A stretch of 9,448 bases of DNA from Acidobacteriota bacterium (GCA_022563115.1 JADFNY010000115.1:1-9448); one strand, 5' to 3'. Counted from the stretch's first letter, positions 1-7,029 are shown. The notes: a model not told the origin generated them from the letters alone. A program made the numbers and translations.

Positions 1-123
1 ACGGACAATACCGGTCTATCCATTGACCTGTCTGCTTATAGGGGCGGTAGGCTACCAGCGGGCTTCACAGCAGCGGGTGTGTCAGCGAACCAGCGGCTTC
101 GGGCGAGGCGGGCCCGGCTTCGG
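1..123. other. Non-coding edge downstream of hupE-like gene
   Basis: I find no supportable gene here. It lies 3' of the nitrile hydratase operon, which reads leftwards. A 5-bp inverted repeat with a 1-nt centre (GGTAG-G-CTACC) is at 46-56. A 5-bp GC-rich hairpin (CGGGC/GCCCG) lies close to the hupE stop, at about 99-115. It has no T-run on the minus-strand side, so I do not call it a terminator. Confidence 0.4.
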
Positions 124-774
124 TCAGGAGAGTGCGAGCGCGAGAAACAGGATGCCGCCCACGACGGCGATCCCGCCAGCAAGGCGCTGACCACGCGCGA
201 CCAGGGGCGCGCCTGAGCGCAGTTCCACCGCTTCCAGCGCTGCGAAAACCCCCATGAGAACAAGCGCCTGAATCAACGCTAGGCCGGCCAGATAGGCGGC
301 GAGCGGAGTCGTCTCAGCGCCGACGATCGCCTCGGCAAAGGCGTATCCGTGGAAGGTGCCAGCGCCCACGAGAAGCATGGCGAGTTGGCGGGCGCTGGGG
401 CGCCGACGCGCAAGCAGGAGGCCTCCTCCGACAACTACCGAAAGAGCGATCACTGCCTCGACGATCGGCAGACTGATCGCGGAGAGATGGATGCTCGTGC
501 CGAGCAGTTGACCCGTTACGAGAGTGGCCGCCGCGCGGTATCTCGAGGCACTGTCGAGCATCCAGACGAGCACGCCCGACACGATCAGGAACAGAAGATG
601 GTCGGCTCCGATCACCGGATGGGCGAGGCCGGACAAAAGTCCTTGCAGAATCGTCGTCGGTGTTTCTCCACCCATGCCGTGATGGGCAAAAGCGGGGGTG
701 GAGATTGAAACCGCCAGCGCGGCGACGGACAAGCGACATGTCAGCGGTGACGGGGAGCCTTCGATGGAGTTCAT
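124..774 (-). CDS. HupE/UreJ-family metal permease, probable cobalt (or nickel) importer for nitrile hydratase
   Basis: A 216-aa inner-membrane protein. Residues 1-30 look like a cleavable signal peptide ending in AFA, so the mature protein would start His-His-Gly-Met, which could bind metal. The family signature HPVIGADH is at residues 52-59 in the first membrane segment. A second conserved His-Gly-Tyr-Ala is at 141-144. About six hydrophobic segments follow, ending in a hydrophobic C-terminus. HupE/UreJ proteins are known or proposed Ni/Co permeases. Its place as last gene of a cobalt-type nitrile hydratase operon points to cobalt, the role played by unrelated NhlF transporters in rhodococci; that substrate is inferred. 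The ATG overlaps the accessory-gene stop as ATGA, so translation is probably coupled. Confidence 0.86.
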   Translation of the reverse strand: MNSIEGSPSPLTCRLSVAALAVSISTPAFAHHGMGGETPTTILQGLLSGLAHPVIGADHLLFLIVSGVLVWMLDSASRYRAAATLVTGQLLGTSIHLSAISLPIVEAVIALSVVVGGGLLLARRRPSARQLAMLLVGAGTFHGYAFAEAIVGAETTPLAAYLAGLALIQALVLMGVFAALEAVELRSGAPLVARGQRLAGGIAVVGGILFLALALS

Positions 775-1226
775 GAATCCTCACTCGGGTGCGTGGACAC
801 GTCCGAGGTATACGTGTCGGTGGGAAGGAGATCGTTGTGGGTGAGCGATCGCCTGTCGTGCAGCACCACCGGCTGGCCGTGTGGCGTATGACGATATGCA
901 TCCGCCCACGCTTCCTTGCGCTCTGCGAGCCCAGGATGATCCGTCAGCCCCTTCTCGGTGACCAGGCGTTCGAGGGCGGCTACCCAGTGGAAGTAGTATC
1001 GCGATCCGTCGTCGGCCTCTCCCCGATCGTCTGCGGCCTTGATCTCGTCGGCGAGCGCGGCTGCCCATTCCTTCCATGTGAAGTGCCCCTGCTCGGAGAG
1101 CTTGACGGCGAGGGCGAACGCCTGTGCCTGCCACGGCGCGGCGAAGACGGGCCCGTCGTCGTCCCGGGGAAGGGGCGGCAGCGCCGCGAGGCGCTCCGAA
1201 TCGACCCTGGCTTCAGGCCGGCTCAA
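771..1226 (-). CDS. Nitrile hydratase accessory protein (cobalt chaperone/activator)
   Basis: A 151-aa cytoplasmic protein of the nitrile hydratase accessory/activator family (P14K, NhlE-like). Family members deliver cobalt to the alpha subunit and help its cysteines oxidise. Family traits visible are PWQAQAFALAVKL near residues 31-43, FTWKEWAAAL at 49-58, YYFHWVAALERLV at 77-89, and the C-terminal RKEAWADAYRHTPHGQPVVL around 103-122. The fold is related to the N-terminal half of the beta subunit. I use the TTG at 1226 as start. A GGAGG (1233-1237) sits 6 nt before it, and no ATG gives a comparable protein. The gene overlaps the end of the beta gene by 14 bp. The tail from residue 123 is polar and not recognisable. 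Confidence 0.9.
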   Translation of the reverse strand: MSRPEARVDSERLAALPPLPRDDDGPVFAAPWQAQAFALAVKLSEQGHFTWKEWAAALADEIKAADDRGEADDGSRYYFHWVAALERLVTEKGLTDHPGLAERKEAWADAYRHTPHGQPVVLHDRRSLTHNDLLPTDTYTSDVSTHPSEDS

Positions 1227-1860
1227 TGTATTCCTCCCACAGGTCCATACAAACCGCGTCTCGTGGCGATGCGCGGTCTCCCCACAGCTCTTGGCCCTCG
1301 AAGCGTACGGTGTACACGTGCTGGGGGAAGTTGCCGAGCACCTGCCCGTTCTCGTCGGTGTCTTGCAGCCTCCAGATACCGTTGTCGGTCACGATGGTGC
1401 CGCGCTTGTCGCGCGCGTATCGCGGCAAGCGCGTGTGCCCGCGGGGATGCAGGTTGCGTGCCCGTACCTGGTCGCCGGCGCCGAAGGCGGGATCGGGGTC
1501 GGGGGGTGTCGGCCCTCCGCCGCCCGTGGCCGGGAGCTGGGTCGGCAGAGGCCGCTCCGCATCCCGATAGCCGGTTTCGAGCTCTCGCTCCGTCACCAGG
1601 CCGGCGCCGAGAAGGGTGTTGGTGAGCGCGGCGTACCATCGCTCGTAGTACGACATGCGGAGGTACTCTTCAGGGGCGATGGTCTCCAGGGTCCAGCGGA
1701 ACCGGGGGAAGTTCCGGCCACGGCGCCACGGTCCGAGTACGCCGCCAGCGAAGAGGGCGAACATGCGGCCCTCCCAGGTTTCGTGGAATACTGGCTCGTT
1801 TTCTTCGGGCTCGACGGGGCCGAAGCCGTCCATCCCACCCATGTCGTGAATCGTGTTCAT
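1213..1860 (-). CDS. nthB: Nitrile hydratase beta subunit
   Basis: A 215-aa subunit of the alpha/beta nitrile hydratase, which hydrates nitriles to amides. It opens with the family signature MNTIHDMGGMDGFGPV. A helical N-terminal half includes HETWEGRMFAL near residue 26 and YERWYAALTNTLL in the middle. A proline/glycine linker follows, then the SH3-like C-terminal barrel, with HPRGHTRLPRYARDKRG, NPQ-like NFPQHVYTVRF, ELWG and the terminal DLWEEYIEPA. Length is normal for the family. The start is preceded by GGAGG (1865-1869), 4 nt away. The gene lies 12 bp after the alpha gene. No signal peptide is visible, which matters because the alpha subunit appears to carry one. Confidence 0.95.
   Translation of the reverse strand: MNTIHDMGGMDGFGPVEPEENEPVFHETWEGRMFALFAGGVLGPWRRGRNFPRFRWTLETIAPEEYLRMSYYERWYAALTNTLLGAGLVTERELETGYRDAERPLPTQLPATGGGGPTPPDPDPAFGAGDQVRARNLHPRGHTRLPRYARDKRGTIVTDNGIWRLQDTDENGQVLGNFPQHVYTVRFEGQELWGDRASPRDAVCMDLWEEYIEPA
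1233..1237 (-). promoter_or_regulatory. Shine-Dalgarno fixing the TTG start of the accessory gene
   Basis: The minus strand reads GGGAGGAATACA then TTG. GGAGG at this distance from TTG is the best ribosome site nearby, and it lies inside the last codons of the beta subunit. This supports coupled translation of beta subunit and chaperone. Confidence 0.6.
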
Positions 1861-1872
1861 GGTGCCTCCGGC

Positions 1873-2601
1873 CTACGGTGCCGCGATCTTCGTCACGCCG
1901 ACCATCGAATCACGCGTAACGATCTGCGCGAGCTCTTCCTCGGTCATGTTCTCGGTGCCGGGCGGCCGCTCGGGGAGAATCAGGTAGCGGACCTCGGCCG
2001 TGCTGTCCCACACCCGCACCTCGACGTCGTCGTCGAGCTCGGTGCCGAACTCGGCAAGCACCGACCGGGGCTCGATGCCCGCCCGCGCTCGGTACGGGGA
2101 CGACTTGTACCAGACGGGCGGTAGCCCGAGCGTCGCCCACGGGTAACACGAGCACAGCGTGCATACGACGAGGTTGTGCACATCGGGAGTGTTTTCCTTC
2201 ACGACCATGTACGCGCCCTGGCCGTCACTGAAGCTCAGCTCGGCGATCGCGGCCGTGCCGTCCTCGAGCAAACGAGCCTTGTATTCCGGGTCGACCCAGG
2301 CGCGAGCCACGACCTGCGCCCCATTACGGGGACCGATCCGGTTCTCGTAGGCGTCGATGACGGCGTCGAGATCGGCCGGGTCGATCATGCGCTTGTCGAC
2401 GAGCACCGACTCGAGCGCACGGACGCGAAGCGCGATGTCGTCGGGAACAACCTGGTGATCGTGGTCTTGCTCCTGCGCGTGTGAGTGGGCGATCTCTTCG
2501 GCGCCCGCAGCCCGAGCGCCGCCCGCGACGGCGGCAGCGCCCAACGTGGCGTCTTTCAGGAACTCGCGCCGGCCGATCTTGTCCTTCTTGGCATCTGCCA
2601 T
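1873..2601 (-). CDS. nthA: Cobalt-type nitrile hydratase alpha subunit with N-terminal twin-arginine leader
   Basis: A 242-aa metal-binding subunit. The active-site motif VCTLCSC (Cys147, Cys150, Ser151, Cys152), followed by YPW, is the cobalt form; iron enzymes normally have VCSLCSC followed by T. Further family sequence includes ENRIGPRNGAQVVARAWVDPEY (about 86-107), LGLPPVWYKSSPYRAR (158-173), VEVRVWDS (193-200), YLILPERPPGT (206-216) and the terminal TRDSMVGVTK. Residues 1-35 are extra to normal NHase: Gly-Arg-Arg-Glu-Phe-Leu-Lys (10-16), an Ala/Gly-rich stretch and a possible AxA-type cleavage near 34. A His-rich segment (HSHAQEQDHDH, 39-49) follows. ATG 2601 is chosen over an in-frame upstream start at 2697 because AAGGAG (2607-2612) lies 5 nt before it and the Tat-type leader then sits at the N-terminus. 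It is the first gene of the operon. Confidence 0.94.
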   Translation of the reverse strand: MADAKKDKIGRREFLKDATLGAAAVAGGARAAGAEEIAHSHAQEQDHDHQVVPDDIALRVRALESVLVDKRMIDPADLDAVIDAYENRIGPRNGAQVVARAWVDPEYKARLLEDGTAAIAELSFSDGQGAYMVVKENTPDVHNLVVCTLCSCYPWATLGLPPVWYKSSPYRARAGIEPRSVLAEFGTELDDDVEVRVWDSTAEVRYLILPERPPGTENMTEEELAQIVTRDSMVGVTKIAAP

Positions 2602-2606
2602 GTGGG

Positions 2607-2612
2607 CTCCTT
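2607..2612 (-). promoter_or_regulatory. Shine-Dalgarno of the nthA gene
   Basis: AAGGAG with a 5-nt spacer (CCCAC) to the ATG at 2601. It decides the start in favour of a protein beginning MADAKK, which puts the twin arginines at residues 11-12. Confidence 0.75.
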
Positions 2613-2862
2613 GGGAAGGGAAGGCTGAGCGACCTGCCCCCACGGTTGGTACCACAAACTGTCTCTGTGCCCTGATGCTTTGCCCGAAGGCCCCCAACGG
2701 TACCCGGAAGCGCGTCGCGGATCAAAAGACGCCCCTGTAAGGAAGATCGCCTACCGAATACAATGCGGCCGGCTCTTCGCCCGACAGGAGGCCGTCCAGG
2801 TGGTCGGCAAAACTCTCCTTATAGGAGGGTTTCGACCCGCTAGCCTACAAGCCATTCGGTGG

Positions 2863-2890
2863 CGACGGAACCGTGCCGACCGGTGCGTCG
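2863..2890 (-). repeat. Two-step hairpin in the nitrile hydratase upstream region
   Basis: CGACG (2863-2867) pairs with CGTCG (2886-2890). Inside it ACCG (2870-2873) pairs with CGGT (2881-2884), closing a 7-nt loop, with a small internal loop between the two stems. It has no adjacent T-run. It could act in the 3' end of the lon transcript or the leader of the nth transcript; chance formation in GC-rich DNA is also possible. Confidence 0.35.
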
Positions 2891-2900
2891 TTCGCTGTCC

Positions 2901-2910
2901 GGGCGCGCCC
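2901..2910. repeat. Perfect 10-bp palindrome GGGCGCGCCC
   Basis: An exact 10-bp palindrome in the nitrile hydratase upstream region. It could be an operator half of a dimeric regulator, or chance in GC-rich DNA. Nothing links it to a known regulator. Confidence 0.3.
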
Positions 2911-2967
2911 CGGCGTCGCGGATACTGCGCGCCTTATCCGAATCGACGGCGGAGACGCTCGGCGCCT

Positions 2968-2987
2968 CCCTGCCCGCTTTAGCAGGG
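2968..2987 (-). terminator. Possible weak 3' hairpin of the lon-like gene
   Basis: CCCTGC and GCAGGG form a 6-bp stem with an 8-nt loop, 25 bp downstream of the lon-like stop on the minus strand. No U-run follows, so it is not a classic intrinsic terminator; it may be a 3' stabilising hairpin. Confidence 0.25.
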
Positions 2988-3011
2988 TGGAAGATCGGCG
3001 AACGGCGGCGG

Positions 3012-5501
3012 TTATTGATCCGGGCGGTCGGGCGGTTTGGGCGGCTCGGGGGGTCGTTGGTCTTCCGGCGCCACCGGGTTGACGATCTCGGCGGGGGCCC
3101 GGTCGGAGGCCTTGCCCCAGTTTCGCATTTGGTTGCCGAGCGCCTCGAGGCGCTGGTCGACGAGCTTGTTGATGGAACCGCCCTCCCAGCCGCCATCCTC
3201 CTTGGGCGCGCCAGCGGCGATGCCGGTGAGCACCTCGATGCCCTCGTCAACGTGGCTCACCGCCCATACGTGGAAGTCGCCGTTGGCGACCGCCTCGACG
3301 ATGTCGAGGCGCACCATCAGGTGCTGGAGGTTGGAGACCGGGATCAATACGCCCTGCTCCCCGCTCAGGCCGCGCTGCTTGCAGACGTCGAAGAATCCTT
3401 CGATCTTGTGGTTCACACCGCCGATCGCCTGCACCTCGCCCTTCTGATTGACCGATCCGGTCACCGCGATCCCCTGCTTGATCGGCACGCCGGAAAGCGC
3501 CGACAACAAGCAGTACAGCTCGGTCGATGAGGCCGAGTCGCCGGCGATCTCGCCGTACGACTGCTCGAATGTGAGCGCCGCCGACATCGAGATCGGCCGA
3601 TCCTGCGCGAAGCGTTCGCCGAGGAAGCCGGAGAGAATCAACACACCCTTGTCGTGGGTGCTGTGCGACAGCCCGGAGCGGCGCTCGATGTTGACCACCC
3701 CGGCGTTGCCGAGGTAGACGTTGGCGGTGATCCTCGACGGCCGCCCGAAGGCATAGTGGCCCAGCATGTGGACCGCCAGGCCGTTGACCTGGCCGACCAC
3801 CTCGCCGTTGGTGTCGACCAGCAGCACGTCGCGGTAGATGAGCTCCTGAACCCGATCCTTCACCAGGCCGGCGCGGAACTCCTGCTCCTCGACGGCGCGC
3901 TCGACGTGCTGCGCCGACACGAATTCGGCATCGTCCTGCTCGGCCCAGTACGCCGACTCGCGCATCAGGTCGGTGAGCTCCGAGAAGCGCAGGGAGAGCT
4001 TTTCCTGGTCCTCAACCATGCGCGACGCCTGTTCGATGATCGCCGCGAACGCAGCGCGATCCATGTGGCGCAAGCCCTCCTCCTCGACGAAGCGCGCGAC
4101 GAAGGCGGCCATCTGCATGATGCGGTCTTCTTCGCGATCCGTCTGGTGGTCGAAGTCGGCCTTGACCTTGAAGATCTTGGCGAAATCCTCGTCGTAGGCG
4201 AACAGCAGCTGGTACCACATCGGGTTGCCGAGCAGGATGACCTTGGTCTCGAGGGGAATCGGCTCCGGATTCAACGTCTGGGTGGCGAACAGCCCGTAGC
4301 GCTCCGACAGATCTTCGATGCGTATCTCGCGGTCGCGAATGGCACGTTTCAACGCCTCGTAGACGTGCGGGTTGCGTAGCATGTCCTCGACGTTGAGCAC
4401 CAGATAGCCGCCGTTCGCCTTGGCGAGCGAGCCGGCGCGAATCATCGTGAAGTCGGTCAGCAGGGCACCGAACTGGGCGCGGCGCTCGATGCGACCGACG
4501 AGGTTGGTGAACGTCGGGTTGCTCTCGAATACCACCGGGGAGCCTTCGGTGTGCGAGTTGTCGACGACGACGTTGACCTCGTAGCGCGAAAAGTCGGGCT
4601 CATGCCGCGGCAGGCGCAGGCCCGGAATCGGCAGCGGCTGCTCTTTGATCTCGCGGAAATGCTCGATGTTGTCGACGATGTCCTTCTCCACCGCCTGCAG
4701 GTGTTCGTTGACGCTGGGATACTCGGCGTAGGCGCGCTTCAGATCGGCCATCAGCGTGCCGAGGACGTTCATCGCCACCTGCTGGTTGAGGTCGCGCAGC
4801 TGCTCTTTCATCTCCTGGTCGACGGCCTTCACCTCGGCCATGACGTCGCGGACCTCCTTTTCGAGTCGCTCCATCTGCTCGTCGAGCTCGCTGCGAGGCT
4901 CTTCCTTCAGGGCCTCATACTCCTCCTGCGTCAGCGGCTTGCCGTTATGGATCGGCACGGTGCGGAAACCCATCGGCGTGCTCTTGAGCTCGAAGCCGCG
5001 CTCGCGGGCGAGGCCCTCGAGCTGGTCGAGGAGCTCCTGCTTGTGTTCCTGGTGGCTCTCCGCCGTGTGGCGGCGCTGTTCGTCGTAGTCCTTGCCTTCG
5101 AAGGCCTTGGGAACCTGCTCGTGGAGATCCTCGATGAGCTCGGCGGTTGCGTCGCGCAGGTGATGGCCCTTCCCGGCGGGCAAGAACAGCATCCGCGGAG
5201 AGTCCGGGTCCTCGAAGTTGTGGACGTAGACAACGTCGTCGGGAACCGGCTTGTTGGCCGACAACTTGGTCAAGAACCGGCGGACGATGCTTCCCTTGCC
5301 AGTTCCGGAGAGGCCGGCGACAAAGACGTTGTAGCCGGGCGACTGTATGTCGAGACCGAAGCGGATGGCGCGAATGGCACGCTCCTGACCGATGATCTCC
5401 TCGAGGGGGCTGACGTCCGCCGTGGTCTCGAAAGAAAACTGCTCCGGGTCACAGCGCTTGCGCAGCTGCTCCGCCGCCAGCTCGTGGTCGGCTACCGACA
5501 T
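3012..5501 (-). CDS. Lon-like ATP-dependent serine protease (LonB/YcbZ-type, AAA plus Lon C-terminal domain)
   Basis: An 829-aa cytosolic AAA+ protease. Walker A GLSGTGKG is at residues 63-70. A long charged, coiled-coil-prone insertion runs about 125-285. The second part of the ATPase core is marked by GGYLVLNVEDML (364-375) and ETKVILLGNP (418-427). The Lon protease domain lies at about 565-760. Its catalytic serine is in GDSASS, best aligned to Ser658, and its catalytic lysine in GGVNHK, best aligned to Lys699. This is the large family with an AAA_32-type ATPase found beside, not instead of, classical Lon. The last 20 residues are Pro/Asp-rich. It begins 9 bp after the stop of the small membrane protein gene and has no obvious Shine-Dalgarno, so coupling is likely. 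Partner and substrates are not evident. Confidence 0.93.
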   Translation of the reverse strand: MSVADHELAAEQLRKRCDPEQFSFETTADVSPLEEIIGQERAIRAIRFGLDIQSPGYNVFVAGLSGTGKGSIVRRFLTKLSANKPVPDDVVYVHNFEDPDSPRMLFLPAGKGHHLRDATAELIEDLHEQVPKAFEGKDYDEQRRHTAESHQEHKQELLDQLEGLARERGFELKSTPMGFRTVPIHNGKPLTQEEYEALKEEPRSELDEQMERLEKEVRDVMAEVKAVDQEMKEQLRDLNQQVAMNVLGTLMADLKRAYAEYPSVNEHLQAVEKDIVDNIEHFREIKEQPLPIPGLRLPRHEPDFSRYEVNVVVDNSHTEGSPVVFESNPTFTNLVGRIERRAQFGALLTDFTMIRAGSLAKANGGYLVLNVEDMLRNPHVYEALKRAIRDREIRIEDLSERYGLFATQTLNPEPIPLETKVILLGNPMWYQLLFAYDEDFAKIFKVKADFDHQTDREEDRIMQMAAFVARFVEEEGLRHMDRAAFAAIIEQASRMVEDQEKLSLRFSELTDLMRESAYWAEQDDAEFVSAQHVERAVEEQEFRAGLVKDRVQELIYRDVLLVDTNGEVVGQVNGLAVHMLGHYAFGRPSRITANVYLGNAGVVNIERRSGLSHSTHDKGVLILSGFLGERFAQDRPISMSAALTFEQSYGEIAGDSASSTELYCLLSALSGVPIKQGIAVTGSVNQKGEVQAIGGVNHKIEGFFDVCKQRGLSGEQGVLIPVSNLQHLMVRLDIVEAVANGDFHVWAVSHVDEGIEVLTGIAAGAPKEDGGWEGGSINKLVDQRLEALGNQMRNWGKASDRAPAEIVNPVAPEDQRPPEPPKPPDRPDQ

Positions 5502-5510
5502 CCGCGGCCG

Positions 5511-5672
5511 TTAGCTGCTCAACTGCAGAATCAGGCCAACAATGACGACCAGAGCAATGATCGCAATAATGGCCTTGAACACCCAGGCTCCGGACCTCTC
5601 GACCATGCGATCGTAGCGCGCCGCGAAGCCGTCCGACTCGGGTGTCATGCTTACCGAAGGTTTGTCACTCAT
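5511..5672 (-). CDS. Small single-pass membrane protein (53 aa), unknown function
   Basis: MSDKPSVSMTPESDG opens a polar N-terminus of about 30 residues including ARYDRMVER. A strong membrane segment (FKAIIAIIALVVIVGLIL) runs almost to the C-terminus, which ends QLSS. I choose ATG 5672 rather than an in-frame start at 5810. The upstream part would be read inside folE and is Cys/Ser/Arg-rich shadow sequence, whereas 5672 has AGGGAG/GAGG upstream and overlaps the folE stop by 8 bp. It sits between folE and the lon-like gene with a 9-bp gap. I do not recognise a family. A membrane anchor or adaptor for the protease is possible but unsupported. Confidence 0.7.
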   Translation of the reverse strand: MSDKPSVSMTPESDGFAARYDRMVERSGAWVFKAIIAIIALVVIVGLILQLSS

Positions 5673-6282
5673 CCTCGAAGCGCTCCCTGACTCGAACCAA
5701 CTGCAAGAACTCGTTTCGCAACACCGGATCATCGGCAAATTCACCCCGGTACGCGAGCGTTTGAACCTGCACGCCGCGGTGCTCCAGCTTGCGCGCGCCG
5801 ACGCAATCATGGGACGCGAGCACCAAGCAGGCCGCTCCCCGTGCGCCGGCTCCCTCCATCAGCGCCTCGCACACCTGTTCGCTCAATTGCTCCTGGATCT
5901 GCAGCCGCCGCGCCAGGCAGTCGACCAACGAGGTCAACCGTGAAAGGCCCGCCAGCCGGCCTCCGGGAAGATAGGCGACGTGTGCCAAGCCGTAAAAGGG
6001 TAGCAGATGGTGGGCGCACACGGAGACGAACGGAATGTTGGTCACGGTCACCATCTCGCTCGAGTCGTCGGGCCATGTCTCGCCGAGCGTTTCGACCGGA
6101 TCGCGGCCATAGCCGGACAACAATTGGCCGGCCCACGCTTCGGCCGCCTTGCCCGGCGCTTCGCCCTCGGCGGCTTCGGGCAACCCCGCGGCACGCAGGA
6201 ATTCGGCGAGCGCCTCCCGCATCGCCGCGACGTCCATCTTGCCGGCGGCCGAGACCAGCGCCGTGTCTTCAGGCTCGTTCAT
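5665..6282 (-). CDS. folE: GTP cyclohydrolase I (FolE), divergent
   Basis: A 205-aa enzyme converting GTP to 7,8-dihydroneopterin triphosphate, the entry to folate and other pterins. Zinc-site residues are present: Cys89 and His92 in VCAHHLLPFYG, and Cys160 in ASHDC. His91 and His158 sit where the catalytic histidines of the E. coli enzyme lie. The motifs AHVAYLPGG (100-108), GLSRL (112-116) and ARRLQIQEQLSEQV (124-137) are typical. It diverges from the classic form after the last zinc Cys (GARKLEHRGVQVQT instead of a MRGV-type stretch) and in its N-terminus. The ATG overlaps the end of the plsC-like gene by 14 bp, and the stop overlaps the small-protein start by 8 bp. Confidence 0.9.
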   Translation of the reverse strand: MNEPEDTALVSAAGKMDVAAMREALAEFLRAAGLPEAAEGEAPGKAAEAWAGQLLSGYGRDPVETLGETWPDDSSEMVTVTNIPFVSVCAHHLLPFYGLAHVAYLPGGRLAGLSRLTSLVDCLARRLQIQEQLSEQVCEALMEGAGARGAACLVLASHDCVGARKLEHRGVQVQTLAYRGEFADDPVLRNEFLQLVRVRERFEDE

Positions 6283-7027
6283 GACCCTGAGGCGTAACCC
6301 GGCGCTCGGGGCCTGTCAAATCGCCCCGTAGTTCATCCGTCACCCGGGTCCGCAGTCGCTCACGGATCGATTCGCCATCGCCCTCGAGGGCGGTGACGTC
6401 GATGGGGGCACACACCTCGACCTCCACCGATCCGGGATAGATCACCTTGCCACCCTTCTTCATCACCTCCCGCGTTCCTCGCACCCGCACCGGAACGACG
6501 GGAACGCCGCCCGATTGGGCCATGAAAAACGGGCCCTTCTTGAGGGGAAGCAGGTTGCCGTCACGGCTGCGAGTGCCCTCGGGGAAGATGACGAAATCGT
6601 GCCCCTGCCGGAGCAATTCCGCCGCCTGGTTGCCGGAATTGATCGCCGCGTCGCGGTCCTCTCGGATGATCGGAACGAAGCCGGCTTGGCGAATCACCCG
6701 TCCGAAGACCGGAATGCGAAACAGCGACGCCTTGCCCATCATGCGTACGTCGCGCCGCAGCGCGGCGACCACCACGGGTGGATCGACATTGCTGCTGTGG
6801 TTGGGCATGAAGAGGTAGTTTTGTCGCTCATCGAGGCGGTCGAGGCCGCGCACATCAATGCGCACGCCGGCGGCCCACATGCCGAAACGGATGGCCGGGA
6901 CGGCAAGCGCATACAGCATGCGCGTCGACCCGATCAACCAGGCGACCAGCAGGACCGGCGGTCCGACGATGACGAGGTAGGCGCTCAATACGACGGCAAC
7001 GAAGAAGGTGCGGAGCCGGGGAGCCAA
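6269..7027 (-). CDS. plsC: 1-acyl-sn-glycerol-3-phosphate acyltransferase (PlsC family)
   Basis: A 252-aa membrane-bound acyltransferase of phospholipid synthesis, adding the sn-2 acyl chain to make phosphatidate. Hydrophobic residues about 8-33 form the N-terminal membrane anchor. The catalytic NHSSNVD (NHx4D) is at 76-82, GKASLFRIPVFG at 98-109, and the glycerol-phosphate binding FPEGTRS at 148-154, followed by a PxxxGPFFMA-like stretch and VPVVPV at 175-180. The start is uncertain: I keep TTG 7027, just 2 nt after the 3' arm of a long hairpin, with only a close-spaced AGGA before it. An internal TTG a few codons later is an alternative. It follows the tonB-like gene on the same strand and overlaps folE. 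Confidence 0.9.
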   Translation of the reverse strand: MAPRLRTFFVAVVLSAYLVIVGPPVLLVAWLIGSTRMLYALAVPAIRFGMWAAGVRIDVRGLDRLDERQNYLFMPNHSSNVDPPVVVAALRRDVRMMGKASLFRIPVFGRVIRQAGFVPIIREDRDAAINSGNQAAELLRQGHDFVIFPEGTRSRDGNLLPLKKGPFFMAQSGGVPVVPVRVRGTREVMKKGGKVIYPGSVEVEVCAPIDVTALEGDGESIRERLRTRVTDELRGDLTGPERRVTPQGHERA

Positions 7028-7029
7028 TC

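Larger units (their letters stand above)
2602..3011. other. 410-bp intergenic region between lon-like gene and nitrile hydratase operon
   Basis: No convincing gene. It is the 5' region of the nitrile hydratase operon and the 3' region of the lon-like gene. Visible pieces are: GGTTGGTACC and CAACGGTACC in inverted order at 2645-2704; a minus-strand TATAAG (2818-2823), which could be a -10 box though no good -35 is seen; the perfect 5-bp-arm repeat CTCCT-TAT-AGGAG (2815-2827); GGGT-TTCG-ACCC (2827-2838); a two-step hairpin at 2863-2890; a 10-bp palindrome at 2901-2910; and a 6-bp-arm hairpin at 2968-2987. A 40-codon minus-strand open stretch (2722-2839) has no start codon. Confidence 0.5.

Noticed and set aside
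1039..2124. Plus-strand open frame of 361 codons over the nitrile hydratase genes
   Set aside because: Antisense shadow of the beta, accessory and alpha genes, which carry clear family motifs on the minus strand.
2623..2638. Cobalamin riboswitch B12-box-like GGCTGAGCGACCTGCC near the nitrile hydratase start
   Set aside because: About 11 of 16 positions match the consensus from memory, but it is on the plus strand with no plus-strand gene after it, and the rest of the conserved riboswitch core is not seen.
2722..2839. 40-codon minus-strand open stretch ending ...SVGDLPYRGVF
   Set aside because: Reads somewhat protein-like but has no start codon after the upstream TAG and no recognised family; could be a decayed fragment but unsupported.
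2840..3250. 136-codon minus-strand frame overlapping the lon 3' end
   Set aside because: Arg/Ser/Pro-rich out-of-frame reading of the lon C-terminus extended into intergenic DNA.
4551..5690. Plus-strand open frame of 379 codons
   Set aside because: Antisense of the lon-like, small-protein and folE genes; Leu/Val/Arg/Asp-rich shadow composition typical of GC-rich genes, no homology signature.
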